64,000 bases of DNA, from positions 3,286,001-3,350,000 of the forward strand of contig NZ_CP035491.1 in NCBI RefSeq assembly GCF_004135405.1, in the 5' to 3' direction. Position numbers and translations under genes: made by a program. This document shows, one piece after another, positions 44,236-52,781 of this stretch (positions within the stretch are counted from its first letter, which is position 1; every line of letters begins with the position of its first letter). This DNA comes from Agromyces protaetiae (GTDB lineage Bacteria > Actinomycetota > Actinomycetes > Actinomycetales > Microbacteriaceae). Under the pieces are notes generated by a model, which was not told the origin of the DNA, did no database searches, and was given only the letters and a program-made list of their open reading frames with translations.

Positions 44236-44936
44236 CCGTCGACACCGCTTCCGAGACGGATGCCTCGCCCGACATCGCCCTCGGCGGCGCCGCGATCGAA
44301 CTGGCCGGCGTCACGATCCAGTACGAGCGACCGGGCGACGAGCCGCTGCGCATCGTCTCGGACTACGACCTGACGCTCGAGCGCGGCAAGATCCACTGCC
44401 TCGCGGGCCGCAGCGGCTCGGGCAAGACGTCGATCCTGCGCGTCGCGGCCGGGCTCGTGCCGCCCGCGTCGGGATCGGTGCGCTGGGAGGGCCTGGAGAT
44501 CACGGGCCTCTCCGACGACGTCGTGACGACCCGCCGCCGCACCCACGTCGGGTACCTCGACCAGCGCGGCAGCCTCGTGCCGGGGCTCACGGCGCTCGAG
44601 AACGTGCTGCTGCCGGCCGTGCCCGATCGGCGCACGCGCGAGTTCGCACGGCCCGCACGAGACATCCTGCACCGGCTCGGCGTCGGGTCGCGCGCGACGC
44701 ACTACCCCGACCGGCTCTCGGGCGGCGAGCGTCAGCGCGTCGCGTTCGCGCGTGCGCTGCTGCTCGGCCCCGCCGTCATCATGGCCGACGAGCCGACCGC
44801 GAGCCTCGACCGTGCGACGGCCGATCAGCTCATCGCGCTCTTGCACGACCTCGCCGACGACGGCATCGCAGTGCTCGTCGCGTCGCACGACGAGCACCTC
44901 ATCGCCGCAGCCGACTCGCGCACGACGCTCGCGTGA
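44232..44936 (+). CDS. ABC transporter ATP-binding protein (LolD/MacB type)
   Basis: A 234-residue ATPase: Walker A AGRSGSGKTS, signature LSGGERQRV, Walker B AVIMADEPTASLD, switch VASHDE. It drives the FtsX-like permease. The first 20 residues (VDTASETDASPDIAL) are extra and hold a copy of the GGATGCCTCG motif at 44258. GTG 44232 overlaps the permease stop. It is convergent with guaB1, with 24 bp between stops. Confidence 0.9.
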   Translation: MTVDTASETDASPDIALGGAAIELAGVTIQYERPGDEPLRIVSDYDLTLERGKIHCLAGRSGSGKTSILRVAAGLVPPASGSVRWEGLEITGLSDDVVTTRRRTHVGYLDQRGSLVPGLTALENVLLPAVPDRRTREFARPARDILHRLGVGSRATHYPDRLSGGERQRVAFARALLLGPAVIMADEPTASLDRATADQLIALLHDLADDGIAVLVASHDEHLIAAADSRTTLA

Positions 44937-44960
44937 GACGGCGCGCGCGGGTCGCGGCGC

Positions 44961-46400
44961 TCACCAGCTGACCGGCAGCGCCTTGCCCTCTTCGTAGCCC
45001 GCGGCCGACTGCAGCCCGACGAGCGCGCGCTCGTGGAACTCGGCGAGGGTCGACGCACCCGCGTAGGTGAACGAGGAGCGCACGCCCGACGTGATCATGT
45101 CGAGCAGGTCTTCGATCGAGGGGCGCAGCGGGTCGAGGTAGATCGCCGACGACGAGATGCCCTCGGCGAACAGCTCGCGCCTCGCGAGCTCGTACGGGGA
45201 CAGCCGTCCGAAGCGCTCGCGCACGGCCTTCGTCGACGCCATGCCCCAGCTCTCCTTGTAGAGCTTCCCGGATGCGTCGGTGCGGAGCACCCCGGGCGCC
45301 TCGATCGTGCCCGCGAACCACGATCCGATCATGACGGATGCGGCGCCCGCGGCGAGCGCGAGCGCGACGTCGCGCGGGTACCGCACGCCGCCGTCGGCCC
45401 ACACGTGGGCGCCGAGCTTGCGTGCGGCTTCGGCGGTCTCGAGGACGGCCGAGAACTGCGGTCGGCCCACGGCCGTCATCATGCGGGTCGTGCACATGGC
45501 GCCGGGCCCGACTCCGACCTTCAGGATGTCTGCTCCCGCATCCACGAGGTCGGCCACGCCGTCGGACGTCACGATGTTGCCCGCGACGATCGGGAGGCCG
45601 AGATCGAGGTCGCGCACGATCCGAACGGCGCGGATCATGCCCTCTTGATGCCCGTGCGCGGTGTCGACGACGAGGACGTCGACGCCCGCGGCCGCGAGCG
45701 CGCGCGCCTTGGCCTCGACGTCGCCGTTGACGCCGATCGCGGCGGCGACGCGCAGGCGCCCGTCGCGGTCGACGTTGGGCTCGTAGACCGTGCCGCGGAG
45801 GGCGCTCCGCCGGCTCAGGGTGCCGACGACGCGGCCGTGGCGGAGCACGGGCGCGAACTCGAGGTCGGCGTCGACCATGAGGTCGAACGCGCGCCGGGGC
45901 GAATCGACGTCGTCGGCGTCGAGCGACGGGTGTCCGCCGTGCACGAGGTCGCCGAGGCGAGCGTCGGGCAGCGCCGTCGCGAGCCGCTCGGCGAGGATCG
46001 TGCCGACGAATGCGCCGCCCTCGTCTTCGAGCACGACGCCGTGCCCCGCGAACGGCGGGAGGTCGACGAGCGCGTCGGCGACCGTGGCGTCGGGCGACTG
46101 CACGTACGGGGTGTCGAACTGCGGCGACTGCGACTTGACGTCGCGGATCGCCGCGTCGAGCTCTTGCAACGGGGCGTCCTGCGGAAGCACCGCGATGCCG
46201 CCGCGGCGGGCGAGCGTCGCCGCGAGACGCGGGCCCGTGACGGAGTTCATGTTGGCCGCGACGACCGGGATCGTCGCCCCCGAGCCGTCGCCCGTCGCGA
46301 GCGACACGTCGAGACGGGAGCGGATCCCCGACCTCGACGGCACCAGGAACACGTCGGAATACGTCAGATCATGACTGGGAGCGGTCCCGTAGAACTCCAT
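44961..46400 (-). CDS. guaB1: GuaB1-family IMP dehydrogenase-related protein (probable GMP reductase)
   Basis: A 479-residue TIM barrel with two inserted CBS domains. Marks are TYSDVFLVPSRS, VVDTAHGHQEGMI, VAGNIVTSDG, the Cys loop GVGPGAMCTTRMMTAVG and MIGSWFAGTIEAPG. The GuaB1 clade of actinobacteria has been linked to GMP reductase activity for guanine salvage rather than IMP oxidation. ATG 46400 follows a TAGCGT -10 (minus 46413-46408) by 7 nt, so the message is probably leaderless. It is divergent from kgd. Confidence 0.88.
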   Translation of the reverse strand: MEFYGTAPSHDLTYSDVFLVPSRSGIRSRLDVSLATGDGSGATIPVVAANMNSVTGPRLAATLARRGGIAVLPQDAPLQELDAAIRDVKSQSPQFDTPYVQSPDATVADALVDLPPFAGHGVVLEDEGGAFVGTILAERLATALPDARLGDLVHGGHPSLDADDVDSPRRAFDLMVDADLEFAPVLRHGRVVGTLSRRSALRGTVYEPNVDRDGRLRVAAAIGVNGDVEAKARALAAAGVDVLVVDTAHGHQEGMIRAVRIVRDLDLGLPIVAGNIVTSDGVADLVDAGADILKVGVGPGAMCTTRMMTAVGRPQFSAVLETAEAARKLGAHVWADGGVRYPRDVALALAAGAASVMIGSWFAGTIEAPGVLRTDASGKLYKESWGMASTKAVRERFGRLSPYELARRELFAEGISSSAIYLDPLRPSIEDLLDMITSGVRSSFTYAGASTLAEFHERALVGLQSAAGYEEGKALPVSW

Positions 46401-46539
46401 GGGCCATACGCTACCGCCGCAAGCGTGCATCGGGGCCCCTCCCGGGGTTTAGGCTTGTGTGGGCGAAACCCGACGCCGCTGGTACGGCGCGGGCGCCTGC
46501 GAAGCCATCAGCATCAATGGAGAGAGTGGGCGAGAGGCT

Positions 46540-49500
46540 GTGTCGAGCCAATTGACCGGGTCGGGAACCGACGAGAACACCCAGGCTGAGTTCGGGGCCA
46601 ACGAGTGGCTCGTCGACGAGATGTACGAGAGGTACCTCGCCGACCCCGAATCGGTCGACCGGTCCTGGTGGCCCGTTCTCGAGCAGTACCGCCGCGCAGC
46701 CGCGGGCGAGCCCGTCGCACCCGCCGCACCGGCCGCCCCCGAGGCATCCGCCCCCGCGCCCACAGCGCCTGCCGCCGAGGCATCCGCGCCCGCCGCTCCC
46801 GCTGCGCCGGCGCCCGCCGCGCCGGCCCCCGCGACCGCGCCGTCGCCCATCATCGGGCAGACCCCCGAGGCCCGCACGACGTCGGTCGCCCCGCGCACCG
46901 CGCCCGTGCCCGCCGACGTGCCCAAGACGAGCCCGCAGCCCGTCATCCCGGCCGACGCGGCCGCCGACGAGGTCGTGCCGCTCCGCGGCATGCCGAAGAC
47001 CCTCGCGGCGAACATGGACGCCTCGCTCACCGTGCCGACCGCGACGAGCGTGCGCACCGTGCCCGCGAAGCTCATGATCGACAACCGCATCGTGATCAAC
47101 AACCACCTTCGCCGCACGCGCGGCGGCAAGGTGTCGTTCACGCACCTCATCGGGTGGGCGCTCATCCAGGCCCTGAAAGAGTTCCCGAGCCAGAACGTCT
47201 TCTACTCCGAGGTCGACGGCAAGCCCTCGCTCGTGAAGCCCGCCCACATCGGCCTCGGCATCGCGATCGACATCCCCAAGCCCGACGGCACTCGGGCCCT
47301 GCTCGTCCCCGCGATCAAGCGCGCCGAGACGATGACGTTCAACGAGTACCTCGCCGCCTACGAAGACCTCGTCTCACGGGCGCGCGCCAACAAGCTCACG
47401 GCCGACGACTTCTCGGGCGCGACGATCTCCCTCACGAACCCGGGCGGCATCGGCACCGTGCACTCGGTCCCGCGTCTCATGAAGGGGCAGGGCTGCATCA
47501 TCGGCGCCGGCGCCCTCGAGTACCCGGCCGAGTTCCAGGGCGCGAGCGAGAAGACGCTCGCGAACCTCGCGATCGGCAAGACGATCACACTCACCTCGAC
47601 CTACGACCACCGCGTCATCCAGGGCGCCGGGTCGGGCGAGTTCCTGAAGAAGGTCCACGAGCTGCTCATCGGCCAGCGGAACTTCTACCAAGACCTGTTC
47701 GCGGCCCTCCGCCTCCCCTACGAGCCCATCCACTGGGCGCCCGACATCTCGGTCGACATCGCGAGCGCGATCGACAAGACGGCGCGCGTGCAAGAGCTCA
47801 TCAACTCGTTCCGCGTGCGCGGCCACATGATGGCCGACATCGACCCGCTCGAGTACGTGCAGCGTTCGCACCCCGACCTCGACATCGAGAACCACGGCCT
47901 CACCTTCTGGGACCTCGACCGCGAGTTCGTCACGGGCGGCTTCGGCGAGAAGCGCACGGCGCTCCTCCGCGACATCCTCGGCGTCCTCCGCGACTCGTAC
48001 TGCCGCACGATCGGCATCGAGTACATGCACATCCAAGACCCCGTGCAGCGCACGTGGATCCAGCAGCAGGTCGAGCGCCCCTACGAGAAGCCGACCCACG
48101 ACGAGCAGATGCGCATCCTCGGCAAGCTCAACGAGGCCGAGGCGTTCGAGACCTTCCTGCAGACGAAGTTCGTCGGCCAGAAGCGCTTCAGCCTCGAGGG
48201 CAGCGAGTCGATGATCGCCCTCCTCGACGAGGTGCTCCAGGGCGCCGCGAAGTCGGGCCTCGACGAGGTCGCCATCGGCATGGCCCACCGCGGCCGCCTC
48301 AACGTCCTCACGAACATCGCCGGCAAGACCTACGGCCAGGTGTTCCGCGAGTTCGAGGGCGCCGTCCAGGGCCACGGCTCGGGCGACGTCAAGTACCACC
48401 TCGGCACGAGCGGCACGTTCACCGCCGACGACGGCACGCAGATCGGCGTCGAGCTCGCGGCGAACCCGTCGCACCTCGAGGCCGTCGACGGCGTGCTCGA
48501 AGGCATCGTGCGCGCCAAGCAAGACAGAAAGCCCATCGGCTCGTTCACGGTCCTGCCGATCCTCATCCACGGCGACGCGGCGATGGCCGGCCAGGGCGTC
48601 GTCGTCGAGACGATGCAGATGTCGCAGCTGCGCGGCTACCGCACGGGCGGCACGATCCACCTCGTCGTCAACAACCAGGTCGGCTTCACGACGGTCCCGG
48701 GCGACGCCCGCTCGTCGATCTACGCGACCGACGTCGCGAAGACGGTGCAGGCGCCGATCTTCCACGTCAACGGCGACGACCCCGAGGCCGTCGTGCGCGT
48801 GGCCGACCTCGCGTTCCGCTACCGCCAGGAGTTCCACCGCGACGTCGTCGTCGACCTCGTCTCGTACCGCCGCCGCGGCCACAACGAGGGCGACGACCCG
48901 TCGATGACGCAGCCGCTCATGTACAACCTCATCGAGGCCAAGCGCAGCGTCCGCAAGCTCTACACCGAGGCCCTCGTCGGCCGCGGCGACATCACCGAGG
49001 CCGAGTACGAAGAAGCGCACCGCGACTTCCAAGACCGCCTCGAGCGCGCATTCGCCGAGACGCACGCCGTGCAGACGGGTGCGATCGAGGTCATCGGCGC
49101 GACCGAGAGCACGCAGGCGCCCGAGCCCGCCACGGGCGAGCTCGAGACGACGGGCGTCTCGCTCGACGTCGTGCACGCCATCGGCGACGCGTTCGGCAAC
49201 AAGCCGGCGGGTTTCACGGTGCACCCGAAGATCCAGCAGCTCCTCACGAAGCGTGTCGACATGAGCCGCAACGGCAGCATCGACTGGGGCTTCGGCGAGC
49301 TGCTCGCGCTGGGGTCCCTCCTCGTCGAGGGCACGCCCGTGCGCTTCGCCGGGCAAGACGCCCGTCGCGGCACGTTCGTGCAGCGCCACGCGGTGCTCCA
49401 CGACCGGGCGAACGGCCAGGAGTGGCTGCCGCTGCAGAACCTCAGCGAGAACCAGGCCCGGTTCTGGATCTACGACTCGCTCCTCAGCGAGTACGCGGCC

Positions 49501-50298
49501 ATGGGCTTCGAGTACGGCTACTCGGTCGAGCGTGCCGACGCGCTCGTCTTGTGGGAGGCGCAGTTCGGCGACTTCGCGAACGGCGCGCAGACGATCATCG
49601 ACGAGTTCATCTCGTCGGCCGAGCAGAAGTGGGGCCAGCGCTCGAGCGTCGTGCTCCTCCTCCCCCACGGCTACGAGGGCCAGGGGCCCGACCACTCGAG
49701 CGCGCGCATCGAGCGCTACCTCCAGCTGTGCGCCGAGAACAACATGACCGTCGCCCGCCCGTCGACGCCCGCGTCGTACTTCCACCTGCTGCGCCGCCAG
49801 GCGTACGCGCGTCCGCGCCGCCCGCTCGTCGTCTTCACGCCGAAGGCGATGCTCCGGCTCCGCGGCGCCACGAGCGAGGTCGCGGACTTCACGAGCGGCA
49901 AGTTCGAGCCGGTCATCGACGACGCCCGCATCACCGACAAGGCCGCCGTCAAGCGCGCCGTGTTCATGTCGGGCAAGCTCTACTACGACCTCCTCGCGGA
50001 GCTCGACAAGAACCCGAACCCCGAGGTCGCCCTCGTCCGCGTCGAGCAACTCTATCCGCTGCCCGCCGAAGAGCTGAAGGCGGTCGCCGACTCGTACCCC
50101 AACGCCGAGCTGGTCTGGGCGCAGGACGAGCCCGAGAACCAGGGCGTGTGGCCGTACTTCATCATCGAGACGAACAAGCTCGGCCCGCGCGAGGTGCGCG
50201 TCGTGTCGCGTGCCGCTGCGGCGTCGCCCGCGACGGGTTCGGCCAAGCGTCACGCGACCGAGCAGGCCGACCTCATTCGCCGCGCGGTCGAGCTGTAA
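46540..50298 (+). CDS. kgd: Multifunctional 2-oxoglutarate metabolism enzyme (Kgd/SucA-type)
   Basis: A 1252-residue fusion typical of actinobacteria. In order: an E1 N-terminal segment (NEWLVDEMYERYLADPESVD), a Pro/Ala-rich linker (about residues 60-150), an E2 acyltransferase domain ending in the catalytic STYDHRVIQGAGSG, and a ThDP-dependent E1o domain (AMAHRGRLNVLTNIAGK-like GMAHRGRLNVL; HGDAAMAGQGVVVETM). It supports 2-oxoglutarate dehydrogenase and decarboxylase reactions in the TCA cycle. GTG 46540 is used, downstream of a TAGGCT box at 46450. GTG 46459 would need an implausibly short leader. Two motif copies encode part of the linker (46739, 46775). Confidence 0.93.
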   Translation: MSSQLTGSGTDENTQAEFGANEWLVDEMYERYLADPESVDRSWWPVLEQYRRAAAGEPVAPAAPAAPEASAPAPTAPAAEASAPAAPAAPAPAAPAPATAPSPIIGQTPEARTTSVAPRTAPVPADVPKTSPQPVIPADAAADEVVPLRGMPKTLAANMDASLTVPTATSVRTVPAKLMIDNRIVINNHLRRTRGGKVSFTHLIGWALIQALKEFPSQNVFYSEVDGKPSLVKPAHIGLGIAIDIPKPDGTRALLVPAIKRAETMTFNEYLAAYEDLVSRARANKLTADDFSGATISLTNPGGIGTVHSVPRLMKGQGCIIGAGALEYPAEFQGASEKTLANLAIGKTITLTSTYDHRVIQGAGSGEFLKKVHELLIGQRNFYQDLFAALRLPYEPIHWAPDISVDIASAIDKTARVQELINSFRVRGHMMADIDPLEYVQRSHPDLDIENHGLTFWDLDREFVTGGFGEKRTALLRDILGVLRDSYCRTIGIEYMHIQDPVQRTWIQQQVERPYEKPTHDEQMRILGKLNEAEAFETFLQTKFVGQKRFSLEGSESMIALLDEVLQGAAKSGLDEVAIGMAHRGRLNVLTNIAGKTYGQVFREFEGAVQGHGSGDVKYHLGTSGTFTADDGTQIGVELAANPSHLEAVDGVLEGIVRAKQDRKPIGSFTVLPILIHGDAAMAGQGVVVETMQMSQLRGYRTGGTIHLVVNNQVGFTTVPGDARSSIYATDVAKTVQAPIFHVNGDDPEAVVRVADLAFRYRQEFHRDVVVDLVSYRRRGHNEGDDPSMTQPLMYNLIEAKRSVRKLYTEALVGRGDITEAEYEEAHRDFQDRLERAFAETHAVQTGAIEVIGATESTQAPEPATGELETTGVSLDVVHAIGDAFGNKPAGFTVHPKIQQLLTKRVDMSRNGSIDWGFGELLALGSLLVEGTPVRFAGQDARRGTFVQRHAVLHDRANGQEWLPLQNLSENQARFWIYDSLLSEYAAMGFEYGYSVERADALVLWEAQFGDFANGAQTIIDEFISSAEQKWGQRSSVVLLLPHGYEGQGPDHSSARIERYLQLCAENNMTVARPSTPASYFHLLRRQAYARPRRPLVVFTPKAMLRLRGATSEVADFTSGKFEPVIDDARITDKAAVKRAVFMSGKLYYDLLAELDKNPNPEVALVRVEQLYPLPAEELKAVADSYPNAELVWAQDEPENQGVWPYFIIETNKLGPREVRVVSRAAAASPATGSAKRHATEQADLIRRAVEL

Positions 50299-50315
50299 GC
50301 GCAGCCTGAGACGCA

Positions 50316-50350
50316 GAAGAGCGGATGTCCCCGAGGGACATCCGCTCTTC
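50316..50350. terminator. 16-bp-stem hairpin terminator with an inverted GGATGTC pair
   Basis: GAAGAGCGGATGTCCC (50316-50331) pairs perfectly with GGGACATCCGCTCTTC (50335-50350) around a 3-nt loop. It separates the convergent kgd and rsrA genes. Confidence 0.88.
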
Positions 50351-50405
50351 GCGTTGTCGGGCCGGGTCTCGATGCGCGCTCCGCGCTCCTCGACCGACGG
50401 CGGAG

Positions 50406-50663
50406 TTACTCTGCGACGACCGCGCCGTGCGCCTGGATCTCGCGGATGCGCGTGAGCACGAGCGTGCGAACCTCGTCGGGTGCGCTCTCGCGGCAGGCGC
50501 GCTGCACGACCTCGGTGATCGTCAGGCCCATCTTCAGCTCTGCCGAGCACGACGCGCAGTTGTCGATGTGCTCGCGGATGTCCGCCGCGTCTTCTTTGCG
50601 GAGCTCGTTGTGCAGGTACTCCTCGAGCTCGGCTCGCGCCTTCTCGCAGCCGCAATCGGTCAT
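50406..50663 (-). CDS. rsrA: Redox-responsive zinc-binding anti-sigma factor (RsrA/RshA type)
   Basis: An 85-residue ZAS-domain protein. His32-x3-Cys36-x2-Cys39 (HIDNCASC) together with the N-terminal Cys4/Cys6 (MTDCGCEK) supplies the zinc ligands. In RsrA, oxidation of these Cys to disulfides releases zinc and frees the sigma factor. CAGGAG precedes ATG 50663, which overlaps the sigma stop as ATGA, so the inhibitor is made in step with its partner. Confidence 0.9.
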   Translation of the reverse strand: MTDCGCEKARAELEEYLHNELRKEDAADIREHIDNCASCSAELKMGLTITEVVQRACRESAPDEVRTLVLTRIREIQAHGAVVAE

Positions 50664-51367
50664 TTCGTGCTCCTGGTGGGTCGTGCCGCTTTGGCGGCGA
50701 CCGCGAACCCTTGTTCGCGGGCGTAGTCGGCGAGGGATTCGCGGAGGAGGCGCCGGCCACGGTGCAGGCGGCTCATCACGGTCCCGATGGGGGTCTGCAT
50801 CATGTCGGCGATCTCCTGGTAGGAGAACCCTTCGACGTCGGCGAGGTAGACGGCGAGCCGGAAGTCTTCGGGAAGCGCCTGGAGGGCGTCTTTCACCGAG
50901 CTGTCGGGCAGGTGGTCGATCGCCTCGGCTTCGGCCGACCGGGTCGAGGCCGCGGTCGTCGACTCGGCGCCGCCCAGCTGCCAGTCTTCGAGGTCGTCGA
51001 TCGTGCCCTGGTAGGGCTCGCGCTGCTTCTTGCGGTACGTGTTGATGAACGTGTTCGTGAGGATGCGGTAGAGCCACGCCTTGAGGTTCGTGCCCTGCGT
51101 GAACTGGGCGAACGCCGAGTACGCCTTGACGAAGGTCTCCTGCACGAGGTCTTGCGCGTCCGCGGGATTCTTCGTCATCCGCAGCGCGGCCGCGTAGAGC
51201 TGGTCGAGGAAGGGCAGCGCCTGCTCCTCGAAGAGTTCGCCGAGCGGACGCTCGGGCTCCTTCGCGGTGTCGTCGGTCTGGTCGGGAGTCATCACCGGCC
51301 ATCCTAGGACCTCGACGTCTGCGGTCGCCGGGAACGGGGTCGTCCGTTCCAGTACCGTCTGCGACAT
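50660..51367 (-). CDS. sigR: Thiol-stress ECF sigma factor (SigR/SigH)
   Basis: A 235-residue group IV sigma factor with region 2 ([40 protein letters not shown]) and region 4 ([20 protein letters not shown]). It directs disulfide-stress genes and is held by RsrA. ATG 51367 has AGGAG 7 nt upstream and gives a 25-residue extension before the usual start ([18 protein letters not shown] 51292). Streptomyces sigR likewise has long and short forms. An exact SigR-type promoter lies upstream, so the gene is probably autoregulated. Confidence 0.92.
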   Translation of the reverse strand: MSQTVLERTTPFPATADVEVLGWPVMTPDQTDDTAKEPERPLGELFEEQALPFLDQLYAAALRMTKNPADAQDLVQETFVKAYSAFAQFTQGTNLKAWLYRILTNTFINTYRKKQREPYQGTIDDLEDWQLGGAESTTAASTRSAEAEAIDHLPDSSVKDALQALPEDFRLAVYLADVEGFSYQEIADMMQTPIGTVMSRLHRGRRLLRESLADYAREQGFAVAAKAARPTRSTK

Positions 51368-51405
51368 CCCGAGTCTCCTATCGTCCGCGTGGCGCTACTG
51401 TTGAT

Positions 51406-51431
51406 AACCGATGCAGATTTCCCCGTATTCC
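51406..51431 (-). promoter_or_regulatory. SigR/SigH-type promoter (GGAAT-N18-GTT) of sigR
   Basis: On the minus strand GGAAT (51431-51427) and GTT (51408-51406) are separated by exactly 18 nt, the SigR consensus. Transcription would start about 30 nt upstream of the long sigR start. The element lies over the first codons of the divergent aroA gene. Confidence 0.8.
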
Positions 51432-52781
51432 AAGCCGGAGTTCGATCCCTACGGCGACAACCGCCAGACCGACGTCGACGAGGGATGGCTCGCGCCCGTC
51501 GCCCTCCGTGAGCTGTCGGCCGTCGTGTCGATCCCGGGGTCGAAATCGCTGACGAATCGCGAGCTCGTCCTCGCCGCCCTCGCCGACGGCCCGTCGACGC
51601 TCCACGCTCCCCTGTTCTCGCGCGACAGCGAGCTCATGATCGAGGGGTTGACGTCGCTCGGCGCGCGCATCGAGCGGATTCCGGGCACGGGCGAGTTCGG
51701 CTCCGACCTGCGCGTGACGCCTGCCGACGAGCTCACCGGGTCGACGACGATCGACTGCGGTCTCGCGGGCACGGTCATGCGCTTCCTGCCGCCGGTCGCG
51801 GCGCTCGCGCTCGGGCCGACGACGTTCGACGGCGACGAGCACGCACGCACGCGCCCCATGTCGGGCGTCATCGAGGGTCTGCGCGGCCTCGGCGTCGACC
51901 TCGACGACGACGGGCGCGGCGCGCTGCCGTTCACGGTGCACGGGTTCGGCCGCGTCGAGGGGGGCACGCTCGAGATCGACGCGTCCGCGTCGAGCCAGTT
52001 CGTGTCGGCGCTGCTCCTGTCGGCGCCGCGGTTCGAGCACGGGCTCGACCTGCGGCACACGGGCGAGCGCCTGCCGAGCCTGCCGCACATCGAGATGACG
52101 CTCGCGTCGCTCGCGTCGCGCGGCGTGAAGGTCTCCTCTCCTGAGACGGGTCGCTGGGTGGTCGAGCCCGGCCCGATCGGCGCGATCGACGTGACCCTCG
52201 AGCCCGACCTGTCGAATGCGGCGCCGTTCCTCATCGCAGCGGTCGTCGCGGGCGGCTCGGTGACGATCACCGACTGGCCCGACGAGACCACGCAGGTCGG
52301 CGCGCAGCTCGCCGATCTCCTGCCGCAGTTCGGCGCGCGCGTCGATCGGGCTCCGGGCAGGCTCACGGTGTTCGGGCCCGAGCGCTCGGCAGACGGCGGC
52401 AGAGGCATCCGGGGCGTCGATCTCGACCTCTCCGAGGCCGGCGAGCTCGCACCCAACCTGGCCGCGCTGGCAGCCCTCGCCGACGAACCGTCGACCCTCA
52501 CCGGCATCGGGCACATCCGCCACCACGAGACCGACCGTCTCGCGGCGCTCGTCGCCGAGATCAACGGCCTCGGCGGCAACGTGTCCGAACTCGACGACGG
52601 CCTGCGCATCGAGCCCGCGCCGCTCCGCGGCGGGCCGTGGAGGGCGTATGCCGATCACCGCATGGCGACGTCGGGGGCGATCATCGGGCTCGCGGTGCCG
52701 GGCGTCGTCGTCGACGACATCGCGTCGACGTCGAAGACGCTGCCGCAGTTCCCCGAGCTGTGGGGGCGGCTGCTGGCATGA
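51411..52781 (+). CDS. aroA: 3-phosphoshikimate 1-carboxyvinyltransferase (EPSP synthase)
   Basis: A 456-residue EPSP synthase that joins phosphoenolpyruvate to shikimate-3-phosphate in aromatic amino-acid synthesis. Marks are SIPGSKSLTNRELVLAAL, DCGLAGTVMRFLPP, SASSQFVSALLLSAP, the catalytic Asp region LEPDLSNAAPF and YADHRMATSGAIIGL. A TACTGT box (51396-51401) ends 9 nt before the ATG and no ribosome site is seen, so the leader is absent or very short. Its stop overlaps the rsgA start as ATGA. It is divergent from sigR with 43 bp between starts. Confidence 0.95.
   Translation: MQISPYSKPEFDPYGDNRQTDVDEGWLAPVALRELSAVVSIPGSKSLTNRELVLAALADGPSTLHAPLFSRDSELMIEGLTSLGARIERIPGTGEFGSDLRVTPADELTGSTTIDCGLAGTVMRFLPPVAALALGPTTFDGDEHARTRPMSGVIEGLRGLGVDLDDDGRGALPFTVHGFGRVEGGTLEIDASASSQFVSALLLSAPRFEHGLDLRHTGERLPSLPHIEMTLASLASRGVKVSSPETGRWVVEPGPIGAIDVTLEPDLSNAAPFLIAAVVAGGSVTITDWPDETTQVGAQLADLLPQFGARVDRAPGRLTVFGPERSADGGRGIRGVDLDLSEAGELAPNLAALAALADEPSTLTGIGHIRHHETDRLAALVAEINGLGGNVSELDDGLRIEPAPLRGGPWRAYADHRMATSGAIIGLAVPGVVVDDIASTSKTLPQFPELWGRLLA

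Noticed and set aside
46459-46539. Alternative GTG start of Kgd at 46459
   Set aside because: It lies 3 nt after the TAGGCT box, too close for transcription to include it, and the added residues do not resemble family N-termini.
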